A stretch of DNA of 64,000 bases from Hawksworthiomyces lignivorus. Taxonomy: Eukaryota; Ascomycota; Sordariomycetes; Ophiostomatales; Ophiostomataceae. This document shows, in pieces, positions 23,744-37,651 of this stretch. Position 1 is the stretch's first letter. Each line of letters opens with the position of its first letter. Position numbers and translations under genes: made by a program. A model generated the notes under the pieces. The model searched no databases and was not told the origin of the DNA. It saw only the letters and a list, made by a program, of their open reading frames with translations. The DNA is taken from positions 124,001 through 188,000 of the forward strand of contig NTMA01000038.1 of assembly GCA_002917075.1 (NCBI GenBank), given 5' to 3'.

Positions 23744-26700
23744 ATGTCTACAACGAACTTCGGCGGTCAAGCCGACCCGAGGAGTTCGGTGCGAAGGCGA
23801 CGACGACCCAGTTCGGGAGACGAAGAAGGCGAAGGAAGTCGGCATGCCGGTTCCACAGCAAGTGCCCGAAAATCAAAACGAATGCGCCCATCGGTGGGGG
23901 CTACCGACTTAGGAACTTCTGACGACGATGCCGGCGACGCGAATGAGACGTATTACTTAACGAACGACGGCCTCCCAACCGAAAACAATGAAAGCGTGGA
24001 TGTTGAAAGCCCCGCCAAGCCTGCATTTCAACCAGGAGCGATAGTCAGAGTCTTTGTCGAAAACTTTGTCACATACGAGCGTGCTGAGTTCAATCCAGGC
24101 CCGAGCCTAAACATGGTCATCGGCCCCAATGGAACAGGCAAGAGCTCTTTGGTGTGCGCCATTTGCCTGGGTCTGGGATTTCACTCCAATGTCCTTGGTC
24201 GCGCCAGTGCCTTTGGCGATTTTGTCAAGCATGGCCGCACTCACGCAAGTGTCGAGATTGAGCTACAAAAAAGACATGGAGACCGGCGAAACTTTGTTGT
24301 TCGTTTGCGCATTAACCGCGAAGACAACAGCCGCAAGTTTTGGTTAAACGGCCAAGAAGCTCCACTGCGGAAGGTTCAGTCCTTAATGCAGGAGCTGCGT
24401 ATCCAGATCGATAACCTGTGCCAGTTCTTGCCGCAGGATCGCGTAGCTGAGTTCGCTGGACTTAACGCGGTTGACCTGTTGGCAAAGACACTGGAGGCTG
24501 CAGCGCCAGTAGAAATGAAAGACTGGCAGAACGCTCTCAAGCAGATTTACCGCGATCAGAAGGAGGCCCAGCGGCAGATGGATGTAGACACCGAGCGTCT
24601 GCGTATTCTTGAAAGTCGCCACCAGGCTCAGCAGGCCGACGTTGAGCGTTTCCGCGAGCGTGAAGAGATACGGCACAATATTGATGATCTCGAGGCCTGC
24701 AAGCCGCTGGTGCGCTTTTATGAGGCCAAGCAAAAGTACACTGCTCTCAGTGAGCAGCGAAAGGCAGCCACAAAAGAGTTGAGAGCCCTACAGGACCGCT
24801 TAGGGCCTACCCTAGAAGCGGTCAACCAAAAGCAAGCGTACCAGAGACGAATGGAAGAGGGCTTAGAGAACCGAAAGGCTGTCCTCCATCATGCAGAGCG
24901 TATGGTTGCGCAGGCTATGACTACTATTGAGCGTATAGATGAACGGGTGAAAGAGGCCAATGATCAGCGCAAAATACAGAACGAGTCTATAGACAAAAAG
25001 AAAAGAGAAATAGCGACTGCACGCCAGAAAATTACGACGCTAGAAGCCAAACTCAAGAACAAGCCACAGGAGTTTGTTGCGGCTGACTGGAACATGAAAA
25101 TTGTGAGTTTTTTTAAGTACCAGAGTGCTTGTATTTTGCATTATGTCCTCACAAGCTAACACGTCTAGCGCGACAAAGAACATCTGCGGCGAGAAATTGA
25201 AATCGAGAGGAGTGAGATTCTTGCTGACGGTGAGCGCATTAAGAGCCAGGGTACACGCCTCAACGTAGAGAAGCAGCGCGTCGAAAAAGATATTGCTGCA
25301 CTTGAATCTCGACGTGGCCAACAAGTCAGTCTCCTGAAGAGGATTGCCCCTGAGGTAGCACGGGGTCTGCAGTGGCTCGAAGAGAACAAGGACAAGTTCA
25401 GCAAGGAAGTGTTCGGTCCACCAATGGTTACCTGCTCTGTCAAAGACCGTCGTTATTCCAATCTCGTTCAGTCTCTTCTTCAAAGCGATGACTTCTTGTG
25501 TTTTACTACGCAGAGTGTGCAAGACCATAAAAAATTGAGTGATCAGTTTTACGAAGTCATGGGCTTGTCCGTGACAATCCGCACCTGCACAACACCGATG
25601 GAATCGCTCAGATCCACTTTGAACTCCGAAGAGCTGTCAGCGATGGGATTTGAAGGGCTAGCTGTTGACTTTCTTGAAGGGCCTAGACCTGTCTTAGCTA
25701 TGCTATGCGTCGAGCGTCGCCTACACTGTTCGCCAATTAGTATCGAGAAACCTCGACAAGACCAGTACGATATGGTTGTGGCCAACGACAAGATATCAAC
25801 ATGGGCCGCCAAGGACCAGATGTACCGCATAAATCGACGCCGGGAGTATGGTTCTCATGCCGTATCTACAACCGTCCGAGACATCCGCCCGGGTCGATTC
25901 TGGGCCGAAGGGCAAGCAGATGTGTCCGAAAAGACAGAGCTACAGAGAATTCTTGACGACCTTAATAAAAATCTTCGTGAGCTGCAAGAGGAATTAAGAG
26001 CTGTGCGAGCTAAGGCTGCCGGACCAGCGGAAAGAATCGCAGAAGTCGATAGTGAAATTGTAGGTTTCTTCTTTCAATTCATGCATCCCATGAGCTCAGT
26101 TAGAGTTTTGACGTTATCTTATTCTTGCTCTAACACACGACAGGAACACTTACGAGAAGCAAAAGCCCAGCTACAATCCGAATACAGTAGATGGAGTGCG
26201 TTGCCGGAGAAAATACAAATTGAAAATAATGCTCTGAACCGAATACGTGAAGAGCATGCCGACTTGATCAACCAGCGGCTGAAGCAGATGGGCTTGCTGG
26301 ACGACTTGGTGTTACAAAAGACGCGAGCGATATTACAACACGTGGAACAAGTGTCGAGCCTGCGCAGTGCATATTACGAGTTTATGAATGTTCAGATGCG
26401 ATTGATCGAGGCGGCATCGGATTTTGATGGTCTGCGAGAGAAAAACAAGCATCTAGCAACAATGCTAGCTGATAAGCAGAAAGCATTAGAGCAGCTGGTA
26501 GAAGATATGAGGGCGCAGCGCCAGGAAGGCAAAGATGCTCTCGCAGCAGCGCAAGATGTTGCCGAAGAGGGCAGCGAGCGGTCCGAGACGCTGCATGGTA
26601 TGGCTCGTGGCAAAACGATGGAAGACCTAGAAAACGAGGTCGCGGCAGAACAAGCCAAGCTCGAGCTCACGCGTGTGGTAGACGTGTCCGTACTTGAGGC

Positions 26701-27398
26701 CTTCCGGAAACGGGGCAAAGAGATCAGCCAGCTCAAGACAGCCATGAGTACTCAAGAAAAAGGGTATGCAGCCATGAGCGAGAAAACAGCAGAGATCCGT
26801 AGCAAATGGGAGCCACGGCTAGATGAGCTGATTGGACGGATCAATGATGCCTTCAGTTTCAACTTTGAGCAGATCAATTGTGCCGGCGAAGTTAGTATAC
26901 ACAAGGATGAAGATTTTGATAAATGGGCCATCGACATTCGTGTTAAATTTCGGTGCGTTAACTCCCTTCACATTTATTCCCCACTCTCTATTTCTTCATT
27001 CAAGTTACAGGCTTTCTGACTGTCTCAGAGAGAACGAAGAACTGCAGAAACTCGACCAGCACCGGCAATCTGGAGGCGAGCGAGCTGTCAGCACAATATT
27101 CTACCTCATGTCGCTGCAGGGAATGGCACAGGCTCCTTTCCGGGTGGTGGACGAGATCAACCAGGGTATGGATCCGCGCAATGAGAGGATGATGCACGAG
27201 CGTATGGTTGAGATAGCCTGTCATGAGCACACTAGCCAATACTTCCTCATCACACCGAAACTTCTGCCCGGCCTGCGGTATGACGAGAATATGACAGTGC
27301 TGTGTATTGCTAGCGGACAGCACGTACCGAACAACGAGGCCAAGCTAGACTTTCGAAAATGCATGCAAATCCAACGGCGGCTGCTTGCAGCGGCATGA
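23744..27398 (+). CDS. smc5: SMC5, structural maintenance of chromosomes protein 5
   Basis: A core ATPase subunit of the nuclear SMC5-SMC6 complex, which acts in recombination repair, replication-fork stability and SUMO-linked chromosome maintenance with SMC6 and the Nse proteins. Four exons: 23744-25102, 25169-26059, 26144-26952 and 27029-27398 (introns 66, 84 and 76 bp), 1143 codons (1142 aa), normal for the family. Walker [10 protein letters not shown] is at about residues 127-135, after a basic/acidic disordered N-terminus. Long coiled coils flank a central hinge in exon 2. The ABC signature SGGERA (about 1034-1039) and the Walker B region [12 protein letters not shown] (about 1057-1068) lie in exon 4; splicing across intron 3 restores [12 protein letters not shown]. 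The motif FVENFVTYE and the DEINQGMDP form point to SMC5 rather than SMC6. Paired MCB boxes upstream suggest S-phase expression. Confidence 0.97.
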
Positions 27399-29491
27399 TC
27401 TCAGTTTTATCTCGGCTGGCTGGTCTCCATAAATTTGGCGGGAATATCTATCCATTTATATAAATCAAGGTGGTTTCGCCATGTTACAAATTACCTTTTT
27501 TAGGTGCTTCTATCTAGGGTACGCAGTTTTTCTATTAGCTTTGCCAAGACATGGGCCATAATGATATGATATCCATGACGCAGGTATATGTATGCTTTGT
27601 TTTCAGCGTCTGTGTGTACATTTTTATTTGTGGTACACATACTGTGAGTTTTCATGGAATGGCTTTTCTTTATATGATCTAGAACACGGCTACTCTGTCC
27701 CTTAAAAGGCGAATTTAGATAACACACTATTAACAAAATGTACAACGATTAAGATTTCCAAAGAATTTTCATTTTCTCCCTCTTGCTGTTCGAATATGTT
27801 TCATTTGTCGTATGAAACAAAATTAAAAATTTCCAGGTAATAGAGCTCTGAAGTACATGTAGTAGGAGGATGCACAAGTTACGAATGGCCACCAAGCTAA
27901 GGATGAAGCTTATAAATTATGCTGTAGAGCTTCTTAATCTTTTAGTATATAGGGAGTAATACGAATGCACGTGGGCGCGGGGGATAAGATAAGTTACCTT
28001 CACACAAACAAGACGAGGATGTTTAAAGTATAAGATAGAAGAGAGAGAAAAAGTTGGTTTTAGCCATGAAAATAGAAACCATGGCTCGGTTCATTAAGCG
28101 ATGCATGCTGTCCGGGGATGGAAGAAAAGAGGCATGAAAAACAATCCGTGCTTATTTTGCCGCGTGCGCGGGATAATCTACAAGTTGTGAATTTGACTTG
28201 GAGAAGCAGAAACGATTAAAAAAAGGTAACTTCGTCTCTCATCTATTGTGACATGAAAATTTGCGGAATACCTGACCTACATCTATTTTCCAACCTAGGG
28301 AGAAAGGATATTGGTCGGTTGCATCATATGGTATCTTGACAGAATCATTCTATTTCCTGGCCTTCTTCCTGGCAGAACAACCGGAGGATAGAAAAGCATC
28401 AGCCTGTAAATTGAAAGTCAAAGTGCCTCGCGGGAAATTATTTCTTAACGTCGAGCACACCCCAGTGTGTCGTCTAGGCGTTTTAGTACCAGATCTGCAG
28501 CACATCTTCACCCTTGAGTTGCACGACTTGAGGCTATGACTTATAAGAGGGACAAAAAGGGTCATATCCGAGATATGCCATACAGCAGACAAGATATAAG
28601 TGGTTGGGAGGTGCCTCTAGCTACTGCAGGAACGATATTAAGTAGAGGCGATCTAAGATGACCAGTTCCATTATCATTTCTCTTGGGCTGTGTCACATCA
28701 CCCGGGAGGAGCAGGAAGCGTAAGATGGGACCCATAATTGATACTGAACAAAGCGCTAGCTGTATCTATATGATCTACCACACAGCCTCGACCAAAATCT
28801 GCATAACCAACAGCTGCTTCCCTTTGGAAAAGGGGGAGGAAACCGGAAAAGGCAAAATACAAAAAGATGGATCAGTAAGGATCAAACACGGGAAACAAGC
28901 GGAGATCATCTAAGATAGCTATGTATGAACAGGTTGATCGAAGCAAATCGCAGAGAAGTGAACATAATGGATACTTTCATATGTTTCTGCTTCGCCCGGT
29001 TTTCTCCTTAAAAATATACATGAGCTAGCTGGCGGAAGCTTCTTGTGTAGCTGTATTTGTCCACTAGGACTTTGAATGACCAAATAGCCTGATCGCAACC
29101 AAGTAGCACGGGTTCATTTTATCGGCCAGTTTCTGGCCGAGTCTCGAGACATTATAACCCTCAAGGCAGTCAAATACTCGCTGTTGCAGGATAGCACGAG
29201 TCAAGACAAACTAGAGTCAACCCAATGTATACAAAGATGTGTCGTGGTAAATCGGATGTGCGCCGACACGTCGTTTTATTTCTTCTAGCACAACAAGTAA
29301 GCGGATGCAGGCGAAGACAAATCGGCTGGGTTCCGGAGCTGTAGCTGTCCAACAATACGCTCACGACATTTTTATTCCGTGCCTTGTTACTGCATACTCA
29401 GTTGTAGCTCTCCAGGCGCAACCTACTATTGACTGGAGTTTTGACCCGGACCTGGAAGACAGTATGATGGACTCCGCCTAAAAAAGGGGAC

Positions 29492-29506
29492 GTGAAGTGA
29501 CTTCAC
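29492..29506. repeat. 15-bp palindrome GTGAAGTGACTTCAC
   Basis: A palindrome with a single central base. Related words occur at 29839-29847 (TCACTTCAC) and at about 29930-29942 (AAGTGAAGTGACT), in both orientations. It could be the remains of an inverted-repeat element or a cluster of protein-binding sites. Confidence 0.35.
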
Positions 29507-32500
29507 TTTCATAATATGTATTTCATCTGTATATCAACCAGTCCCGGCGCGTTTAGTCGATGAGTTTAGATAGTGACGACTCAACGAGGTAGGAGTACTC
29601 CGTATCCTCAGAAGGAAAGCATTCGACATTAGCTACGAGATGCACTCCATACGAGTACAGACTATTTCGTTCGAGATTGCGATAACTAGCCAATTAAAAT
29701 CCAGCTCTAGTACCCCAGGACCAGAAGCATGTATGGAATAGGGGAAGGCAAAACTTATTTCATAGTAAAAGTCACTTTCTCTCACATACAATATTTTCGG
29801 GGAGAACAATGGCTATTTGCGAATTCAAGATATGAATATCACTTCACTGGGATGGTGGTCAATCGACGTGATCGCTACATCTAGGGCGCGTTCGCGTTCC
29901 GTGCGGGACCGTGGGAGCGTATTCATAGAAAGTGAAGTGACTGAATGATAGAGTACTACCGACTGTTACATTCATCTGTGTGTACGAGTACTCCGTATGT
30001 ATCTCTTAGTACTCTATAATCCATGCAGCAATATCAAGATAGGAGTCTAAACTTGCTACTCCCGTACAGGATTAGATATTGGATTTATGCATACCATTTT
30101 GTAGCTTTCGCAAACGTTGTGCTTTATAGTTTTAACTTTCTTCGAAGTGAATCACTGTCTTATATATGAATTATTTATGAACGACTTTCCCCTTGTCTGA
30201 TACTCTTTTCGTTCGTTTTCTATTCGTGCGATCGATTTCCCTCTTTCCTGGTCAATGCCACTACCAGATTTCAGCTTCCTCCGATACCTTTCTTTTAAAA
30301 AATGCAACAGTCTGCTCTTTGCTAGTATTTAAATAAGACATTGCGAATTTGTCACTTTTGTATTTCTAGAAAGTAGTCGTGCACAGATATTGCGATCCCC
30401 AAGCTGCACTTTTGAGAAGAGAGGAGAATAAAACAAGAAGTACAGTGATGGTGCAGATATCTCAATACGTTTTTATTTTCTTAAAGGAAAACAGAGAAAG
30501 TCTACACGCATACTTTCTGACCCTAACCTAGTCTTGGGAAGGATCTTGATGCTTATTGCATATTCCGTACTTTCCTTGATTACCGCTGCTTGGCTAGCTA
30601 AAGCTACGTGGTCGTACTTGACATGGGGGTACACTTCGTGTGGCGGCATAGGTTGGCCCTTCTTGTTGGTTTATCTTAAATTTACGGAAAAGAACGCTAG
30701 TTTATATAAATATTATACGGAGTACCTACCATACCGTCGTGAACTGTGCTGTAAGCATATGTTTAAGAAAAACAAGTCTTTTCTTCTATGTCTAAACAAG
30801 CACCACACCAAATTTCGGAATCCACAAGGTCTCCGAAAAAAAAAAATAATAAGATATGGTGACTGAGCTTACAATATAGCCTGTCTTTTGTTGTGTCAAC
30901 AAGGATTTCTCTAGCAATAGGCGTAAACGGTTGAGTAGGACCAGGATATATCGGCGGTGTTTGGTTCATGCTATTTTTGCTTTATCGCCGATAACCGTTG
31001 TCTAATATTTTCTTCCCACAGCTCCGCTTGGTATAGGCCTGTCTGCCGATATCTTGATTCTCTGTGCCTTTACTAAAGGAGATACATAGCTATGCAATTG
31101 CATGTGCTCCATAAGTACGGCAGTATTATGTGTTTGTGATGCAGATCCTTTTCCTTCTTCCTTCCCCTACTCCAACATAGATTGACCAGCTCTATTATTG
31201 CGTTCTGACCATGAACTTACATACATATATGAAGAAGATAAGGGGAAGATTGGAGTTTTGCCGACAGCGATCCTTAACAGGTAAGAGGGACGCATGAAGA
31301 TAGGGCTTGGAAGAAGATGAGGAAATTCGAAGCGAGCAGCAAATACAAGTGTCGAATTTTTTTCCCTCTGTTAATTTTCAAAGTACAAATGTCGTTCTTG
31401 TCTTCTACGTTTGGAAAGTGTGATGATACCTGGTATCAAGAACCAGATAGAATGAAAGCTATTCAAATTTGGTAAAGGGGCTAAGCTAAACTGCGGCTGC
31501 AATTCTGCTAGCACAACTAGGGGGCGTATGTTCGGTATACTGGTACATGGACTGAATTCTTGTTTATATCCAACTCATAGGCTTAGAAATATCATTTTCA
31601 GAGGTTCGGGCCAGTCTTGACTTGTAACACACGGCTATTCATCTATGAAGCAAGTTAAACATATCTTTGAAAAACCTTAGAAGTTAGCGTGGGGAGGGGA
31701 CTTTATCTTGGGTCGCCAGGCTACGTGTACATACGTGAGCCAGCGAATCATAAATCATGAGCTTGGGACTTTTCGTCCCGGCACTGCCGGAACGTCTACG
31801 GCATACGAGAGGAATGCAACTTTTCTGGGATGGGATGTGACTCTGAACTAAGAATCATCCCGATGTAACTCTTCGCCCAAAAATATCTGCTATTGGGAAG
31901 GCGGGTGGCTTTGCGCTGTGGAGTTTGGGCAAATTTTCTATGAGTTGAGTACTCGTACAAGGTACTTGAATGATTGTACGGTGAAGGAGCAAGCAAAGCT
32001 TGGCGTGCAACCCATGCGTGAAATGCAATTTAAGCAGATATTACCCCGAAAAGACTGCGGCCAGAACATTGAAGAGCTGGGATTGACGCAGTGGAGCCTT
32101 ATTATGTAGATCTACTCAGAGTACGTCTCCAAGAGCGTACTACCTTCGCTGTAAACCTGCAGAGTACCTGCGCGGCGCAAACAGCCACTCACTGTGGGAT
32201 ATTGCTCACGAAAAAGTTCGCGCATTTCACTGTATTTCGTTTGCATATAAATGCCCCTATGAAAGACGAACAAATACTCATATTTTACTTGCGTACCTGC
32301 GCATATTTTTCACATCGCTATGTACACGTGCAAGCTGTAAATGCACAATGCGGAAAGACAAGCTTTTAGGATTTTGAACCTAAGCACTCCTTTCTTTGAG
32401 TTCATAGGTGGTATACGGAGTAGTTATATCGCAAATATCGTGAGATGAGCAAAGGCTCATATCTTCAGTGGTCAAAAACACATAATGTGGGCTACCATTT

Positions 32501-34739
32501 CGGGTTTCTCTCCGTATACTTACGAATCTCTCTTTTAATACTTCTCTTAAGGTATTTCATGTAAAATGAACCTCTTGTCGTTTCCTAGCTACCCTAGGAG
32601 CGCTAGATTTCCGCGCGCTTGATCCGCGTTTTGAGTTCGTGACTGGATTCAGGCGCCTTGCGTCACGTGGGACAAGTCAGAACTACAATTAATATGGCAA
32701 GGGAAATGAGTTCTAGATCGAATTCGACCTGTTATTGGAAGACATTAGGAGTTGGGAGTGCCGAAACAACCCAACACTTTGGGATGAAATAAGGCTTATT
32801 GACAGAAACGGAGCAAAAGGATCAATCCCGAGTTGAACTTTATAAAAGCAGGATATTCAACAGACGTAATAGGAGAAGCCTTAGGAATGCTGTGTGTTAT
32901 CGTGTGGCAATTTCCTTCATTCGTGATCCCATTGATCCTCGCTTTGCAGGTGGTTCCTGAACTGACACTTCTGTAAGGGCGCAAAGAAGGTGCTGAAGAC
33001 GCAATCTAGAACACGAATGAGGTTCACAGAGGAACAGAGCAATGCTGCTGAGGGCGTGCACCTCATGCCTTCGGTGCCTTGCTGCTTATTGGTTGTTCCT
33101 GGCATACCCGCTCCTTCGATCTTCTGCCGCTTTCTCCGTATTCTATCATTTCATCTTTACCACAACAATGAAGAAGAAGAAATGGTGATTTTGTAGTATT
33201 TAGAAACAGGCACCCGCCGCTTTGTCTCGCCCACTGCTATAATAGCTAGGGCTAGTGAGCTGCAATTTGCGTTGTCTTAGCGCCTTGTCTCCAAACTTAG
33301 TCGTTAGGACAAGCAACGATAAGAGACGGACAATGAGTCTCGAAGCTACCAATACAGCTGAGCGAAAACAACCCGTACTTGATATATCTAGTGTACTTGC
33401 GGTGCGCCCTTGATACAACCTACACGTATTTCTTTTTTTTTTTTTGAAGGGCTAAAAATACTACTGAACAAAGACGTTGGGTTTTATTCGGCACAGGGCC
33501 AATTGCTTTTTGTACATATACTTATCTTTTGGACCCATCGTGATGTCTAAGGCTTAATTGCATATATCTTTTGTCAGGGAGGGGGACCATTCCAACTTTG
33601 TCCATTGTTTCTCATCTTCTTGCTCCACAAAGGCGACCGTCCCGGTTGTAAAAATTTTATGACATGAGTATGTCATACAACGCTTGGGAGAGAAATAGTT
33701 ACATTTCCGGCAAACCCTGGTCCGTGTCAGGCCTCGGCGGCGTGACGGAACGAGTCAAGAAGACGGAAATCGGTAGGAGATCACAGAATGAGATAACCAG
33801 GGCAGATTTCCCATTAGATGCAAATTCATAGAGGAGACATCGCTTCATTCTTCTGCGTGAGTATGTTACGGCAAAATTATAAAGCAACAATTCCTAGGTA
33901 GTTGTACATACATGCTTCTTATCTTGTTGGAACAATTCTGATTATTCTAATTCGCCAGTGTGGAGTGGTGAATACGCGTAATACTCGCACACGAAAAAAC
34001 TTTTATGATCTTGTCCGCCGGAGTGTGTACAAATCGAAACTGCTACGTCGTGTACGACAGGACCACCAGCATTCTCTTATATTGCCTAGTTACATATTGC
34101 ACCACTCTCTTCGCTGCCCATCTTCTCCGCCCCCTTACATGGTCCCAATACGAGGAGTAACACGTTAGTACGGCAGGGCCGGTGTTCGTACCTTGTTATT
34201 CGTAATTGCTCTGGGACTAACAGGCTCCAAGGCACCAGGGACTGGTAGATTACACATATGGGATAAGAAAAAAGCATGTGTTAATTTCTGTTGGGTTGTT
34301 GTTTGCTGGCACTTTTGCCGCTCCGCGGCCCACTTACTCTTCACTGCTACCAAACGGCTCCATTTAGGCTTCTTTCTTTGGTGGTGTTGGTGGTGGTGCT
34401 CTTTCTGCAATGTTGGAAAGGGGATGAATGGAAGAAAAAGATGGCAGAAAAAGGTTTCTTGGAGGTCGTTACCCTAAATCTTCCTACCTTGTTTCTTGAT
34501 TTCTCTGTCGACATCGCTCATCCTCTTCCCTTCTCGTTCTCTTTATTTCCTTGCTTTCTTTTCTTCCTCTTCCCCTATCATTTCCCTTTCTTTAAACCCG
34601 TGGTTTTGGGGGATTTGATATCTAAATCTTTGCGCAGATTTCGCTATATATACAACGGAGTTCCGTCCCGATAAGGAAATACAGGGGAACAAAAAAAAAA
34701 GAAGGAAAGCAAAACAGGAAAAAACAGGGAGATAGACCG

Positions 34740-34995
34740 GAACCCTCTTTTATCCTTCCTTCTTCGTCTATTTTGTCACTTTGGTTTTTAAACTTTTTGT
34801 TTTCTTCGTTTTTATCCTTCTTCGTTTTCTTCTTCCGATAGCGCCTTTTCAGTGTCATTTTTTTTTCTATTTGGTGTTTGTTCTTCTTCCTTCGCTTTTC
34901 TTTTTTTTTCTCCACCTCATCCGCCGCTTGTTCTTCCTCTCCCCTTCTTCGTCCACTCGTTTTCTTTTCTTTTTCCTCTCTTTCCCTTGCCATTT
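34740..34995. repeat. Polypyrimidine (C/T) tract
   Basis: About 250 bp in which the plus strand is overwhelmingly T and C with few purines, made of TTCTT, TTTTC and similar units. Such tracts are common in fungal promoters; this one is unusually long and lies 2.7 kb before the next start codon. Confidence 0.6.
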
Positions 34996-37651
34996 ACACT
35001 CTTGTCTTTTTGAGGAGAAGGGTGGTCCCCTTTTATTTCCTTTTCTTTTGTTCCTTATTTCGTCTCCTCCCTGTTATCACAAAAGTACCTGGTTCCGACC
35101 TGGCTTCCTCAAACGAGACGCGGCCAGAAACACCATCTACGCACCGCCTAGACGCCGTTTTATAATAGCTTTTCAGCTTCAGCTGCACAGGACCTAGTCC
35201 CTGCGACCGCGAACCGATTTTGACCCCCATTCCAATCCACCAGCGTACCTAGCAAAACGCCCACGATCTTCTCTAGTGTGCTCCCGAACTCAACGCACAC
35301 CCCCCTTACCGCTTGATTCCTTTCTGCGCCGCAGCCTGGCCGGTTGTACCAGACAAATCAATCGCTAGCTGTTCCAGTTTCGATATCGCCTCCTTCGTCG
35401 TCTGGCTTATCAAAGAGCCACTACCCATTGTGCTCTCGTCAATTGAATTCGCTTTAGGTTGTTGATGACACTCTTCGCCCCAGTATCGCTGATTCGTCTT
35501 TATGTGTGTCGCCCTTGTTGGGCCGTTTGAACGTTCGACCGATCTGCATAGGTGTCAAGAAGCGTTTTCGCTAGAAGTATTTCTTGCTTAAGAAAAGGAG
35601 CAACAAAAAGAACAAGCAAAATAAAACACAGCCAGCCTCGTCGCTTGCTTTCAGCCAGTACTGCTGCCTTTACTGGTTTCGTGCTGGAAGCTCAACAGCA
35701 GGGCTTTGCCGTGCATATGCGTGTTTTCACCTCTACACCCAAAAAGGAAGACCACGCGCAATAGACCAGGGCTCCGGCTATTCCGAAGGTCGATTTGCTT
35801 GGCGCACGTCTTAATTTTGCTTTTAGAGTGATACGTCTGCTGGTGTATTACTGCGCGGACACTATTTTTTTTTTCGCGTCTCATCACCTACTGCTTTTTC
35901 TCTGGTGCTGTCCCTCAGCTTCTGACACACCCTTTTCACCGAATGGGCTTGTGGCTGCTTGCTATTTGTTCCCCCAACACTGTCGTTACGGCCCCATTGT
36001 GACCTGCAAGCCCTTGTGAAAACCGAGAAGCTCATTTCATTATCCTTCTAGCCTATTGCAGCTCTTTGGATTGCAAAGCGAGGGAAGACCAAAAATAGCT
36101 TGAGTGACCAACACGTCTGCCCTCCCCCCTCCCCCGATCGACAGCCTGTTACTCCCAAAGAGTAGACTATTGACTAGCTTTGTGAATGATCAGGGTAACA
36201 GGAAAACTAGCTGAGCCTAACCACGCTTGGGGCAATTCAAAATTCTGGCATCAAGAAGTTCTCTCCACACCCCCCCCCCCCCCCCTTTTTCCCTTTTCTA
36301 TCCAGCAAATTCGCTTTATCCTAGTTAATTACTATTTTCACTTCGGCGCCAACCCGACTCTTCCACTCCCAATTGTCGATTTCGACGGTCGGCCGATCAT
36401 CAACGTCGAGCGACGCGATCATTAAAGAAACTACTGGAGTCTTCCGAGGCCTCCTGAAAGAAGAAGATAGATCCACCACGTTCAAGAAGACGAGACTTTT
36501 GTCCGGAGACATCAAAAGAGGTAGGCCACTAAAAAGAGCAACGATTGGAATAACAATAATTAAGAAGTGAGACCTGGGCCAGATAGAGGCCAGCCGGTTC
36601 TGGGGCCACTCAGTATCCTCCTAATCGCCCCACGAAACGAGCCACACAAAAGAAGTCGCTGATCAGCCTGGACATACTGAACAGGAACTTGGCTTTGGCC
36701 TTCGCACCTCCGTCATCTTGGTGTGCCCCTGTTCACCTGTCTCCGTCCAGCTCGCGCAACGGACTCAACCAAGTGGCTAGCATTTGCCAGCGCTAGCTAG
36801 TAGTTACCTGCACCCTACTGCATCGACCATTCGACACGAGCTGGCTGCCGCACGAGCTAAGCTGCACAAGCAAGCATTCACTGCTTGTCACAGCCACCTT
36901 TTTCAGGTTCCCTTTTCCTCTCGTCTAAATTCTCTTCTTGGCTCTCTTTGCTACGTCTGCTTTTCTTACCCAAAATGGCGCCTGCAAATCCCCGGCTCAA
37001 GGTTCTTTCAGGTTGGTTCACATTCTTTTAAACGCCATTTCTTTTTCTCTCCCTCTATTGCGAGTTGCCCTGATTGTTATATTCAATATACTGTATTTTT
37101 ATTTCCCGCTACTTGTAGTACACACTTCCTACCCCTGCCCATCCCCTTCACTATCTTTCTGTCTTGTGGCTATCTCTTGCGCACTTACGGGGGGTGCGAC
37201 TCCGACGGATGTTCCCTGGTGCACCGCGCCACACATTCTTCGCGGCCTTGTCCATTCCCTGTTCCATTGATCTCATTGCACGAACGCTTCAATCATATCT
37301 TACCAACTCTTTTACTTGGCGCCATTTCTCCCCTCGAAAGGAAATATACGTCTTCATTGTCCGCTTTCCATATTCTTGTCGTTTTGTTAGGCTTCCACAC
37401 CTTACCATCTCTAAAAAAAATTCCCTCTTTTTTTCTCTTTCCCTTTACCTTTTGCGAGGCCTTACCTCACTCGTTCGTTTCTTTCATTTCTTGTCTATTC
37501 ACATTCCTTTTACGATTTTTCTGGCCGCTTGACTTTCCTGCTTTAATTTCACTACCACTTCCTCTCTTTTATCCAACCAATTTTTTGGCCACCAAACACT
37601 CCATACATGCCTTCATAACACCAAAAATCCCTATCAGCCCTGCCGACAGCC

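Larger units (their letters stand above)
27399..37651. other. 10-kb region without recognisable genes
   Basis: No gene is supported. Open frames are short or free of ATG. The middle (about 29400-32500) carries TACGGAGTA words at 29596, 29989, 30716 and 32414 and several copies of a GTGAAGTGA-like word (29492-29945). From about 34450 to 37650 the plus strand is strongly CT-rich, including an almost pure pyrimidine stretch at 34740-34990 and a run of 16 C residues at 36270-36285. This part probably is the promoter and a long leader of the ketopantoate-reductase-like gene. Confidence 0.6.

Noticed and set aside
30549..30866. Frame with a hydrophobic N-terminus resembling a small membrane protein
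   Set aside because: It carries a TACGGAGTA word, which is otherwise absent from coding DNA here, ends in poly-Lys from an A run, and matches nothing known.
34291..35197. Several frames of 90-140 codons in the pyrimidine-rich region
   Set aside because: Their Phe/Leu/Ser or Lys/Glu/Arg composition on opposite strands is the direct result of the C/T bias, not of protein coding.
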